Shown: positions 1-8,920 of the stretch, piece by piece
Numbering within the stretch: the first letter of the stretch is position 1
Layout of the letters: every line of letters begins with the position of its first letter
Origin: Thermoflexus hugenholtzii JAD2
GTDB lineage: Bacteria > Chloroflexota > Dehalococcoidia > UBA2979
Assembly: GCA_945889565.1 (NCBI GenBank)
Contig: CAMDBZ010000047.1
Location: 1-9,407, forward strand
DNA length: 9,407 nt
Reading direction: 5' to 3'
The notes under the pieces: generated by a model
Seen by the model: the letters and a program-made list of their open reading frames with translations, nothing else
Told to the model about the DNA's origin: nothing
Database searches by the model: none
Program-made: the position numbers and the translations under genes

Positions 1-638
1 GCGCGCACGAGCGAGACGATCGCGTTGGGGTTCGCGCCGGCGTTCAGGTAGTGCGGGACGAGCGCCCACAGGCTCGCGTTACGCCAGCCGAGGGCGCGCA
101 GGCCCACGTTCAGCACGCCGATGATGCCCGTCGGGCCCTCGTAGCGCGAGACGGGGATCTTCAGCCCGAACTGCTCCTCGAACGCGGCGTCCGAGGCGGA
201 GAGCGTGACCGGCAGCGGCCGCGTGTGCGGCACGGCGGCGGGCTGCGCGCCCAGCGTGATCGTCGTCGTGGTGCCGACCGTGCGCATCAACTCGACGATC
301 ACCTCGGTGAACATGCGCCAGCGCAGGTGTGGCTCGGCGCCCACGATCAGCAGGATGTCGCGGTTCGCGCCGGGCGGGCTCGCGAGGTAGCACCGGTTGC
401 GCGGCCAATCCAGCACGCGCTGGCCGTCTTCCAGGCGCACGTGCGGCCGCTGCACGGTGAAGTCGTAGAACGGCTCGGGGTCGATCTCCGCGATGGCGCG
501 CGCGCCCCACTGCGCGATGAGGTACTCGAGCGCGCTCGTGGCGATCCCGGCCGCGTCGGTCCAGCCGGTGAGCGCCACCAGCAGCACCGGGTCGCGCAGC
601 GGCGGCAGCGTGTCGAGCATGCGGAGGCGTTCGTGCAT
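1..638 (-). CDS. PAC2-family protein, C-terminus cut by the window edge
   Basis: The 212 visible codons read MHERLRMLDTLPPLRD... and carry the pattern of the PAC2 (proteasome assembly chaperone 2-like) family. Visible motifs are GWTDAA at residues 25-30, FYDF at 57-60, EPHLRW at 102-107, a PHTRP segment at 137-141, EGPTGIIGVLN at 167-177 and WALVPHYL at 191-198. Bacterial and archaeal members are soluble proteins of roughly 250-320 residues with no settled biochemical role, so about a quarter to a third is probably missing. The ATG at 638 is chosen because GGGAGG lies 5 bases upstream. The start is 16 bases after the stop of the exporter gene, so the two are probably co-transcribed. Family membership is fairly sure from the motifs. 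Function is unknown, and no proteasome gene is seen here. Confidence 0.85.
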   Translation of the reverse strand, partial: MHERLRMLDTLPPLRDPVLLVALTGWTDAAGIATSALEYLIAQWGARAIAEIDPEPFYDFTVQRPHVRLEDGQRVLDWPRNRCYLASPPGANRDILLIVGAEPHLRWRMFTEVIVELMRTVGTTTTITLGAQPAAVPHTRPLPVTLSASDAAFEEQFGLKIPVSRYEGPTGIIGVLNVGLRALGWRNASLWALVPHYLNAGANPNAIVSLVR

Positions 639-654
639 CGGGCCTCCCTCGGCG

Positions 655-2325
655 TCAGGCGTCGCCGGGCTGGTGGGGGATGGCGCTGGCAGGCGTCGGC
701 GCCACGACGGCATGCGTCGGCTGCGCCCCGTGCGCCGTTTGCTGCGCGGCCAGCCGCCGCGCCATCTCCTGCGGCGAGACGCGTTGCAGCTCGAGCTCCG
801 GGAGCAGCCACGCGAACACGAAGGTCACGGCGACGACGCACGCCGCGATCAGGAACACGCCGGCGATCGCCTCCGACTGGCTCACGTGCGCGAGCTCCAG
901 CACCTGTGACCAGGGTGCGACGCCTGAGGGCGCGCTCTCAGCGTACGCGCGCTGCACCTCGGTGGCCCCGCGCTCGTTCAGCAGCTTGCTCAGGTTGCCG
1001 GTGACGGCGGGGACATCTGCAGCCGTCCCGTCCAGACCGCTGCGGAAGCGGTGCAGCATGATGCCCGTGAACACGGCGACGCCGAGCGTGCCGCCCACGG
1101 AGCGGAAAAACTGCACCGCCGAGGTGGCGACGCCGAGCATCTGGTACGGCAGCGCGTTCTGCACGATCACCGCGAACACCGGCATCGTCAGGCCGAGCCC
1201 CGCGCCGACGAGGATCATGCGCGGCACGAGCTGTGCGTACGGCGTGTCGACGTTGATGCGCGACAGCAGCAGTAAGCCGGCGGTCATGATCACCGCGCCG
1301 CCGATCACGAGGAACCTGTAGCGGCCCGTGCGCGTCATCAGCTGGCCGGCGGTCGCGGAGCCGCCGACGAGCGCGAGCGAGAGCGGGATCATCAGCGAGC
1401 CGGCGCGCGCGGCGGGGATCTGCTGCGCGCCCTGCAGGAACAGCGGCAGCATGGTGATCGCGCCGAACATGCCCGCGCCGGACAACAGCAGGATCACCGC
1501 CGACACCGCGAACGTGCGATTGCGGAACAGCTGCAGCGGCAAGATCGGCTCGCTCGCGCGGCGCTCCGCCTGCACGAAGGCCGCGAGCGCCACCGTGGCG
1601 AGGCCGATCAGCGCGGCGATCTCCCACGAGCGCCACGGGTAGCGGTCGCCTGCCCACACGAGCGCGAGCAGGAACGGGAGCAGCGCCGCCGTCAGCGTGA
1701 ACGAGCCCCACAGGTCGAGCCGCGGGCGCCGGCCGTCGAGCGGCCGCGTCCACGGCATCCCCAGCGACACGACGGCGAGCGCGAGGACCCCGACGGGCAG
1801 GTTGATGTAGAAGATCCAGCGCCACGAGGTCGCGTCCGTGATCCAGCCGCCGAGCGCTGGGCCCAGCACCGACGAGATGCCGAACATCGCCGCGAACAGC
1901 CCCTGGATGCGCCCGCGCTCGAGGGGCGAGTACAGGTCGCCGACGATCGCGAACGACGTGGCGAACAGCATGCCCCCGCCGACGCCCTGCACGGCGCGGA
2001 AGACCACGAGCTGCAGCATCGACTGCGCAGCCCCCGCGGCCACCGAGCCGGCGATGAAGATCACGATCGCCGCGAGGAAGATCGGCTTGCGTCCGAACTG
2101 GTCGCCGAGCTTGCCGATCAGCGGCACGACGATCGTCGACGCGAGCATGTACGCGCTGAACACCCACGCCAGCAGCCCGATGCCCTGCAGGTCCGCGATG
2201 ATGCGCGGCAGCGCCGTCGAGACGACCGTCTGATCCAGTGCGGCAAGGAACAGCGCGAGTAGCGTGCCCGCGATGACGATGCGTCGCGAGCCGGGCGTTA
2301 CCGCGACGGGTGCGCGTGGTGCCAT
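655..2325 (-). CDS. DHA2-family (EmrB/QacA-type) MFS drug exporter
   Basis: This 556-residue inner-membrane protein is a major facilitator of the 14-helix DHA2 group, which expels drugs or other hydrophobic compounds using the proton gradient. Signatures in order are motif D1 (LDQTVVSTALPRI, 30-42), motif A in the 2-3 loop (GKLGDQFGRKP, 71-81), motif B around R110 (FRAVQGVGGG), and the antiporter motif C (SSVLGPALGGWI, 151-162). A hydrophilic stretch at about 425-485 before the last helix matches the usual periplasmic loop of this group. The tail after 510 is Ala/Pro/His-rich and low in complexity. The ATG at 2325 has a modest AGGCGG 5 bases upstream. A candidate promoter and a long palindrome lie directly upstream, and a PAC2 gene follows 16 bases downstream. 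Substrate cannot be predicted; no adjacent TetR or MarR regulator gene is present. Confidence 0.93.
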   Translation of the reverse strand: MAPRAPVAVTPGSRRIVIAGTLLALFLAALDQTVVSTALPRIIADLQGIGLLAWVFSAYMLASTIVVPLIGKLGDQFGRKPIFLAAIVIFIAGSVAAGAAQSMLQLVVFRAVQGVGGGMLFATSFAIVGDLYSPLERGRIQGLFAAMFGISSVLGPALGGWITDATSWRWIFYINLPVGVLALAVVSLGMPWTRPLDGRRPRLDLWGSFTLTAALLPFLLALVWAGDRYPWRSWEIAALIGLATVALAAFVQAERRASEPILPLQLFRNRTFAVSAVILLLSGAGMFGAITMLPLFLQGAQQIPAARAGSLMIPLSLALVGGSATAGQLMTRTGRYRFLVIGGAVIMTAGLLLLSRINVDTPYAQLVPRMILVGAGLGLTMPVFAVIVQNALPYQMLGVATSAVQFFRSVGGTLGVAVFTGIMLHRFRSGLDGTAADVPAVTGNLSKLLNERGATEVQRAYAESAPSGVAPWSQVLELAHVSQSEAIAGVFLIAACVVAVTFVFAWLLPELELQRVSPQEMARRLAAQQTAHGAQPTHAVVAPTPASAIPHQPGDA

Positions 2326-2334
2326 GTGCCGCCT

Positions 2335-2363
2335 ATCGTCCCGTGCACCGCGCCCGGATGCAA
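2335..2363 (-). promoter_or_regulatory. candidate sigma-70-type promoter of the exporter gene
   Basis: Read on the minus strand, TTGCAT (2363-2358) is followed after 17 bases by GACGAT (2340-2335), which keeps the A at position 2 and the T at position 6 of a -10 box. The predicted transcript would start only a few bases before the ATG at 2325, so the leader would be very short. The match is partial and made by eye. It gains weight because two other minus-strand genes here have a similar TTGC -35 with a 17-18 base spacer. Confidence 0.35.
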
Positions 2364-2365
2364 CG

Positions 2366-2399
2366 CTCGTCAGCGCGCGGAATCCCGCGCGCTGACGAG
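2366..2399. repeat. perfect 15-bp inverted repeat with 4-base loop (operator or terminator)
   Basis: Left arm CTCGTCAGCGCGCGG (2366-2380), loop AATC and right arm at 2385-2399 form a perfect 34-base palindrome. It sits 51 bases after the stop of the Fe-S carrier gene and 2 bases upstream of the candidate -35 box of the exporter. As RNA it would be a very stable hairpin and could end the Fe-S carrier transcript, but no run of T follows on either strand. As DNA it could bind a dimeric regulator of the exporter. The sequence alone does not decide between the two. Confidence 0.7.
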
Positions 2400-2450
2400 T
2401 GCGCTGCCTGATCGAGCGTCGTGGGCGAGCGCCGTCGGCGAGCGGTGGAG

Positions 2451-2783
2451 CTAGGCGTTCCCGCAGCCGCAGCCGCCACCGGACGCGACGGCGTTCGGCG
2501 CCTCGATCGTGAAGCCCGAGCGCATCACGTCGTCGATGTAGTCGACGGTCGCGCCCTCGAGGCTCTCCGAGGACTCGGCGTCGACGATGAAGCGGATGCC
2601 CGCGATGTGCAGCACCTGGTCGGTCTCGGCCGCCGCGTCGATGGTCATGCCGAATGACGGGCCGGAGCAGCCGCAGCCGCCGCCGCGCGCGAACAGCCGG
2701 AGCCCCTTCTCGCCTTCGAGGCCGTGCTCCTGCACGAGTGCGCCCAGCTTCTCGGCGGCGCTGTCGGTCACAGTCATGATCAT
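2451..2783 (-). CDS. A-type Fe-S cluster carrier (HesB/IscA/ErpA family)
   Basis: This 110-residue soluble protein has the full length and fold pattern of A-type carriers, which accept Fe-S clusters from the scaffold and pass them to target enzymes. The family's three cysteine ligands are visible: one in the GGGCGCSG loop (C37 or C39) and the pair C105 and C107 in the C-terminal GGGCGCGNA. The middle carries the typical FGMTID and GIRFIVD strands. Having C37-G-C39 where most relatives have one cysteine is slightly unusual. The ATG at 2783 is preferred over the ATG two codons later because AAGGAG lies 6 bases upstream of it. The gene is 86 bases from the RecQ stop, has its own candidate promoter, and appears monocistronic. 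No iscS, iscU or suf gene is in the window, so the exact subtype cannot be named. Confidence 0.92.
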   Translation of the reverse strand: MIMTVTDSAAEKLGALVQEHGLEGEKGLRLFARGGGCGCSGPSFGMTIDAAAETDQVLHIAGIRFIVDAESSESLEGATVDYIDDVMRSGFTIEAPNAVASGGGCGCGNA

Positions 2784-2815
2784 GGACGTCTCCTTGTGAC
2801 GTTCCTGCCCAGGGC

Positions 2816-2825
2816 GGGCATGCCC
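2816..2825. repeat. 10-bp palindrome at the predicted start of the Fe-S carrier transcript
   Basis: GGGCATGCCC is a perfect palindrome lying 3 bases downstream of the candidate -10 box of the Fe-S carrier gene, where a repressor could block initiation. It is short and made of common GC-rich words, so chance is a fair explanation. Confidence 0.2.
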
Positions 2826-2828
2826 CTT

Positions 2829-2857
2829 AGGATGCCGCCTGCGCCGCGGGCTCGCAA
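2829..2857 (-). promoter_or_regulatory. candidate promoter of the Fe-S carrier gene
   Basis: On the minus strand TTGCGA (2857-2852) is followed after 17 bases by CATCCT (2834-2829), which keeps the -10 A2 and T6. The predicted start leaves a leader of about 40 bases holding the AAGGAG ribosome site. One caveat: TTGCGA overlaps the loop of a small imperfect GC-rich hairpin just after the RecQ stop, so this stretch may instead, or also, help end the RecQ transcript. Confidence 0.35.
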
Positions 2858-2869
2858 GCGCCGCGCCCC

Positions 2870-5118
<2,249 letters not shown>

Positions 5119-5122
<4 letters not shown>

Positions 5123-5676
5123 GCGCGCTCCGCGTCCGCGCCGCCGCCGGCGTGCGGAGCGAGCGTGCGCGCCCGCGCGACGAGCCCGGGCACATCCGCG
5201 ATCTCGCCCTCGATCGTCAGGTGCGGGCCGCCATCGGCCGGGAGCAGCTTCCAGCGCACGTTGCCCATCGTATCGAAGCGCTCGATGCGCGCGACGTCCG
5301 GCCAGGCGAGGCGGCGCAGCACGCGCCCATCGTGCAGCGCCAGTGCCTCGGCGGCGGTGAGCACGATGCTCGTCGCGCTCGACCGCCAGCCGAGCAGCGC
5401 GACCGGCAACATGCAAGCGGCGCACGCGAGCAAGAACAGCCCGAAGCCCAGCGCCTCGGCGAAGCCACCGATCGCGCCGATCGCCGTGCTCGCGACCCCG
5501 CCGAGCAGCGGCAGCGCGAACGCGCCGTGGTTCCACCAGTGCGACTCGTTGGGGTGCACCGCGAGCACGCCGTCGAGCCCCGCGATGGCCTCGGCATCCG
5601 CTGCGCTCGGGGCCACGGTCGTGGCGGGTACCGGTACGTCCACACCCAGATGGTAGCGGGCCGGGGCGCTATGCAC
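5119..5676 (-). CDS. small membrane protein, two helices plus possible PH-like domain
   Basis: I do not recognise this 185-residue protein at family level. Two hydrophobic stretches at about 51-72 and 76-97, separated by a short turn, predict a membrane hairpin. They are followed by a soluble segment (about 102-172) with alternating strands and an end helix. Its SIVLTAAEALALHDGRVLRRLAWPDVARIE-like layout (103-132) resembles bacterial PH-like domains of the YdbT/DUF304 kind; this is a resemblance, not an identification. The start shown is GTG at 5676, 33 bases after the PHP gene stop, with no clear ribosome site. An in-frame GTG at 5643 is an alternative: TACCAT at 5655-5650 lies 6 bases before it, as in a leaderless promoter. 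The last bases overlap the RecQ start (GTGA), which implies translational coupling. The reading frame is well supported, function is not. Confidence 0.72.
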
Positions 5677-5709
5677 GGCGCGCGACGGTGGCTGGGGGTC
5701 CGAGCATCG

Positions 5710-6393
5710 CTAGCCCGCCGCGGGCGCCCGCCGCAGGTCCACCGCCGCGTGCGCGCGCACGCGCAACGCCGCGATCAGTGCGTTGAGGTCGCGCACCGGG
5801 GCCTCGAAGGCCGTGGCGACGCGCCCGATCGCCTGCACGCTGTGCGCGTCGGAGCCGGCTGTACAGCCAAGGCCCAGCGCCTGCGCGAGCTGCGCGAAGT
5901 AGCCGTCCTCGCGGTCGTTGTGGTCGCCGTTCACGACCTCCAGCGCTTCGAAGAGCGCAGGCAGCTCCGCCCAGTCAGGGCGTGGCAGGTTGAGCTCGCG
6001 CATCGGGTGCGCCCACACCATCGCCGCGCCCTCGGCGAGCGCGATGCGGCGCAGCTGACGGATGTGCACGAGCTCGGGCCGAAAGCGATCGAGGCCGAAC
6101 ACGAGCACATGGCCGATGTCCGTGCCCACCTCCATGCCGGGGATCACGGCGACGCCGTGTTGCTCCGCGAGCGCTGCGGCCTCGCCCGGCGCGCACACGG
6201 CGTTGTGGTCGGTGAGGCACACGCCGTCGAGCCCGCAGGCGGCGGCGCGGAGCACGAGCGCAGCCGTGCTCGCCCCACTGTCGAGCGAGCGCTCCCAGCC
6301 GTGCGCGTGCAGGTCCAGCAGCGCGCCGCCGGGTGGGCGCCGCGCGCGGATGGCATTGGACACCGCCGCGGCCTCGCGCGGGGCCTCGCTCAC
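5710..6393 (-). CDS. PHP-domain metal-dependent phosphoesterase
   Basis: This 227-residue protein has the polymerase-and-histidinol-phosphatase (PHP) fold, a metal-dependent hydrolase of phosphate esters. Candidate metal ligands are present in order: H29 and H31 (LDLHAHG), D38, D62-H63 (LTDHNAV), E88 (GMEVGT), H95, H129 (WAHPM) and D182/H184 (GSDAH). The stretch 150-196, with an EVVNGDHN segment and AGSDAH followed by IGRVATAF, matches the PHP-associated C-terminal region of short stand-alone PHP proteins. It is shorter than RNase AM/TrpH-type enzymes and lacks a polymerase or HisPPase context, so the substrate is open (nucleotide, RNA end or small phosphate). The GTG at 6393, 9 bases after the preceding stop, gives the longest frame but has a poor ribosome site. 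GTG at 6363, with GAGG 8 bases upstream, is a reasonable alternative that keeps all motifs. Confidence 0.88.
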   Translation of the reverse strand: MSEAPREAAAVSNAIRARRPPGGALLDLHAHGWERSLDSGASTAALVLRAAACGLDGVCLTDHNAVCAPGEAAALAEQHGVAVIPGMEVGTDIGHVLVFGLDRFRPELVHIRQLRRIALAEGAAMVWAHPMRELNLPRPDWAELPALFEALEVVNGDHNDREDGYFAQLAQALGLGCTAGSDAHSVQAIGRVATAFEAPVRDLNALIAALRVRAHAAVDLRRAPAAG

Positions 6394-6402
6394 CTGCGCA
6401 AG

Positions 6403-6690
6403 CTACTCATCGTCGAAGAACAGGTTCGCCTCGTCGCACCAGATGCGCTCCTCGATCGCGCCGTCCGGGCGCTCGCTGAAGTCGGTGAGCTCCAGGAATG
6501 GCCACGGCGGGTCGCCGTAGACCATGCGCCGTCCGGACAGCCGCCCGACGTAGCGCGCGCGTGCGCCGACCTGCGCGCCGCCCGCCGCCGCCCCCGCGTG
6601 CCCGCCACCCTCGCAGGTGGCGCGGCGTCCCGCGTGGGCGGCGACGAACTCGATGCGCAGCTCCGGGCGTTCGCCGGCTCCTGACGCCAC
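6403..6690 (-). CDS. hypothetical protein, 95 residues
   Basis: I do not recognise this protein. It is soluble, with no signal peptide or membrane helix. It has a Gly/Ala/Arg-rich first half and a better-defined second half (45-95) containing RYVGRLSG, DPPWPFLEL and a very acidic end (CDEANLFFDDE). There are two cysteines, C26 and C85. The GTG start at 6690 is 7 bases after the nitronate monooxygenase stop, and its own stop is 9 bases before the PHP start. This tight packing, and the lack of a better frame across the stretch, are the main reasons to accept it as a gene. The ribosome site is weak and the true start could lie further inside. Confidence 0.6.
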   Translation of the reverse strand: MASGAGERPELRIEFVAAHAGRRATCEGGGHAGAAAGGAQVGARARYVGRLSGRRMVYGDPPWPFLELTDFSERPDGAIEERIWCDEANLFFDDE

Positions 6691-6697
6691 CGTCGCG

Positions 6698-7816
6698 CTA
6701 CGCCTCGACAGGCTCGACGCGCAACCGTTCGAGCGTGCCGAGCGCCTCCTCCGCCATGTCCAGCACCACCTGGCTCGCGTGCTTCACGATCGTGATCTGG
6801 CCCACGCCCTGCCCGGCGGGCACACCCTGCCACTCCTCGATCTTGTGGTCCTTGATCGCGCGCTGGATGTCGGCGACGAGCATGCCTTGCAGCGGCATCG
6901 GCAGCGGCTCCGGCGCTCCGGGCTGTCGCCACGCCTCGCTCCACTTCGAGCGGATCTGGCGCACCGGCTTCCCGGTCGAGGCGCGCGACTGCACGGCATC
7001 CTCGGCGCTTGCGCGCAGCAGCTGGTCGCGCTGGAAGGGCTCGGTTTCCGACTCGTTCGTCGCCTGCCAGATGGTGCCGCACCACACGCCGTCAGCGCCC
7101 AGCGCGAGCGCAGCCGCGACGTGTGCGCCCGTGGTCACGCCGCCCGCAGCGAGCACGAGCGTGTGCGAGCCGCGCGCGAGCTTCACGACCTCCGGCACGA
7201 GCGAGAACGTGCCGATGCTGCCGGAATGCCCGCCGGAGTCGCTCCCGGCGGCGATCACCACGTCGACGCCCGCCTCGATCTCCCGTCGCGCCTGGCGCGG
7301 CAGCCCGATCAGGCCCCAGATCTTCGTGCCGGTCTCCCGGCCGCGCTCCAGCAGGAACGCCGGGCTGCCGAGCGCCGACGCGAAGATCGGCACCCGCTCC
7401 TCGAACACCACATCGAGCTGCGCACGGGCGCGACGCAGCATGTCGGGCCCGATGCCCGTCGTTGGCGGCTTGTCGAGCGGTTTCGGCGCGGGGATGTTGC
7501 CCTCGCGCTGCAGCCCGGCGACGAACGCGCGGTGGCCGTCCGGAATCTGCGCCTCGAGGTCCTCGGCGTTGCCCTCGACGAATGAGGCGGGCAGCAGCAG
7601 GTCGATGCCGAAGGGGCGGTCGCCGACGCGCTCGCGAATCCAGCGGATCGCCGAGCGGATCTCCTCCGGCTCCAGGCCGACCGCCCCTAGCACGCCGATG
7701 CCGCCCGCTCTCGAAACGGCGGCGATCACGTCCTTCGTGTGCGCGAAGGCGACGATGGGATACTCGACGCCGTACGCCTCGCAGAGCCGCGTGTGCAGTG
7801 GGTTCGCTCCAGGCAC
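6698..7816 (-). CDS. nitronate monooxygenase family FMN-dependent oxygenase
   Basis: This 372-residue cytoplasmic enzyme is a TIM-barrel flavoprotein of the nitronate monooxygenase (formerly 2-nitropropane dioxygenase) family, which oxidises alkyl nitronates with O2 using FMN. Supporting features are the N-terminal PIVAF and RAGGIGVLGA segments (20-24, 36-45), the catalytic-histidine loop GSDSGGHSGS (191-200, H197), the phosphate-binding AAGGVTTG (223-230) and GADGVWCGT (240-248). The family usually has GxEAGGH, so SDSGGH is a small variation. Some relatives are enoyl-ACP reductases (FabK-like) or act on other substrates, so the nitronate reaction is a family-level call. The GTG at 7816 has AGGAG 6 bases upstream. 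It is the first gene of the apparent five-gene minus-strand operon and is divergent from an LLM oxidoreductase. Confidence 0.9.
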   Translation of the reverse strand: MPGANPLHTRLCEAYGVEYPIVAFAHTKDVIAAVSRAGGIGVLGAVGLEPEEIRSAIRWIRERVGDRPFGIDLLLPASFVEGNAEDLEAQIPDGHRAFVAGLQREGNIPAPKPLDKPPTTGIGPDMLRRARAQLDVVFEERVPIFASALGSPAFLLERGRETGTKIWGLIGLPRQARREIEAGVDVVIAAGSDSGGHSGSIGTFSLVPEVVKLARGSHTLVLAAGGVTTGAHVAAALALGADGVWCGTIWQATNESETEPFQRDQLLRASAEDAVQSRASTGKPVRQIRSKWSEAWRQPGAPEPLPMPLQGMLVADIQRAIKDHKIEEWQGVPAGQGVGQITIVKHASQVVLDMAEEALGTLERLRVEPVEA

Positions 7817-7871
7817 GGGATGCTCCTGTCTGCCGAGTCCGGCGATCAGGGCGCCGGCGTGCGGCGCACGG

Positions 7872-7901
7872 ACGATAACAGCGCCGCAACTCGCGTCGCA
7901 A
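7872..7901 (-). promoter_or_regulatory. candidate promoter of the nitronate monooxygenase-recQ operon
   Basis: On the minus strand TTGCGA (7901-7896) and TATCGT (7877-7872) are separated by 18 bases. This is a fair sigma-70-type match and stands out in GC-rich surroundings. It predicts a leader of roughly 45-50 bases before the GTG at 7816. It shares the exact TTGCGA box with the candidate promoter of the Fe-S carrier gene. Confidence 0.4.
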
Positions 7902-7924
7902 TACCACGAGCGAAATGCGGCGCG

Positions 7925-7930
7925 TAGGAT
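7925..7930 (+). promoter_or_regulatory. possible -10 box of the LLM oxidoreductase gene
   Basis: TAGGAT lies about 50 bases before the plus-strand GTG at 7981 and is the only T/A-containing hexamer of TANNNT form in this half of the divergent region. No good -35 is seen 16-18 bases upstream, so support is weak. The 164 bases between the two start codons hold no recognisable gene. Confidence 0.22.
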
Positions 7931-7980
7931 GGCGCCGGTCGCGGCCGGGGCGCGCGTGCTGTCGGCGGAGGGGGGCCCGC

Positions 7981-8841
7981 GTGAAGGTCGGTATCGTCCC
8001 GTTCAACGTCGGCGTGGCGAGCGCTGAAGAGCTGGTCGCGCGTGCGCGCACGGCCGAGGCGGTCGGGCTCGAGTCGATCTGGACGTTCGAGCACGTGGTC
8101 GTGCCGCTCGAGTACGCGTCGCGCTACCCGTACAACGCGAGCGGCAAGATGGGCGCGCAGCCGGAGACGACGCTCGTCGACCCGCTGATCGCGCTCACGG
8201 CGGCCGCTGCGACCACCTCGACGATCCGCCTCGGTACCGGCATCAGCATCCTGCCGCAGGCGAACCCGCTGCTGCTCGCGAAGCAGGCCGCGAGCCTCGA
8301 TTACGTCTCGGGCGGGCGGCTGATGCTCGGCTTCGGCGCCGGCTGGCTGCGCGAGGAGTTCGAGGCGCTCGGCGTGCCGTTCGCGCGCCGCGGCGCCCGC
8401 ATGGACGACTACATCGCGGCGATGAAGAAGGTGTGGAGCGGCGACGTGGTGGAGCACCACTCGGAGTTCCTCGACTGGTCAAACTTCAAGAGCTTCCCGC
8501 TGCCCCCGCAGCGCCCGCACCCGCCGATCATCATCGGCGGCAACTCCGACGCCGCGATCGACCGCGTGATCGCGCACGGCGACGGCTGGTTCATGCCGGT
8601 CTCAGGCGTCGAGGCGACCGCACAGGGCATTGCGCGGCTACGCGAGCGCGCAGCGGCGGCCGGCCGCGACGTCTCGCACGTCGAGATCTCGACGCAGTGG
8701 ATCTTCACGCGCGAGGGCGTCGAGTCGATCCCGCGCTATGAGGAGCTGGGCGTGGCGCGGCTGATCGTGCCGCTGCCGGTGCTCGGTGCGGACGCCATCG
8801 CCGGCATCGAGCGGCTGGGCGAGGCGCTGGCGCGGGCGTGA
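7981..8841 (+). CDS. LLM-class F420-dependent oxidoreductase
   Basis: This 286-residue cytoplasmic protein is a TIM-barrel enzyme of the luciferase-like monooxygenase superfamily. It closely resembles the F420-dependent oxidoreductase group (the Rv2161c-like layout). Visible features are the N-terminal VKVGIVPFN strand, SIWTFEHVVVP (27-37), the long signature TIRLGTGISILPQANPLLLA (81-100), YVSGGRLMLGFGAGW (107-121), PHPPIIIGG (180-188), and an HGDGWF segment near 200 that closes the cofactor site. The length is typical. Whether it uses F420 or FMN cannot be read with certainty. The GTG at 7981 is preferred over longer in-frame starts because GGAGGGG lies 7 bases upstream and the protein then begins exactly at the family's first strand. 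It is divergent from the nitronate monooxygenase and followed by a hairpin. The substrate is unknown. Confidence 0.9.
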   Translation: MKVGIVPFNVGVASAEELVARARTAEAVGLESIWTFEHVVVPLEYASRYPYNASGKMGAQPETTLVDPLIALTAAAATTSTIRLGTGISILPQANPLLLAKQAASLDYVSGGRLMLGFGAGWLREEFEALGVPFARRGARMDDYIAAMKKVWSGDVVEHHSEFLDWSNFKSFPLPPQRPHPPIIIGGNSDAAIDRVIAHGDGWFMPVSGVEATAQGIARLRERAAAAGRDVSHVEISTQWIFTREGVESIPRYEELGVARLIVPLPVLGADAIAGIERLGEALARA

Positions 8842-8849
8842 GCGGCGCC

Positions 8850-8887
8850 CGCCGCCGACGGGCCGACCCGCTCGCCCGTCGGCGGCG
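8850..8887 (+). terminator. GC-rich hairpin after the LLM gene, likely terminator
   Basis: A 14-bp perfect stem (8850-8863 paired with 8874-8887) with a 10-base loop begins 9 bases after the LLM stop codon. No T run follows, only GTAGTACGTT, so it is not a textbook intrinsic terminator. Strong stems without T tails are nonetheless common at gene ends in high-GC bacteria. It separates the LLM gene from the next gene on the same strand, which starts at 8921. Confidence 0.5.
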
Positions 8888-8920
8888 CGCGTAGTACGTT
8901 CCGCGCGGGAGGCAGAGGGT

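Noticed and set aside
5123..5536. N-terminal extension of the recQ frame upstream of the GTG at 5122
   Set aside because: It overlaps the membrane-protein gene in another frame, and its translation is Arg-rich with no motif. The GTGA overlap and the zinc ribbon right after the GTG mark the natural start.
7915..7980. Longer start for the LLM oxidoreductase
   Set aside because: The extra residues are Arg/Gly-rich and not family-like, whereas GTG at 7981 has a strong GGAGGGG site and begins at the conserved first strand.
6498..8027. 509-codon plus-strand open frame across the nitronate monooxygenase gene and the divergent region
   Set aside because: Ser/Arg/Ala-rich shadow of a strongly supported flavoenzyme gene. 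It also runs past the well-placed ribosome site and start of the LLM gene.
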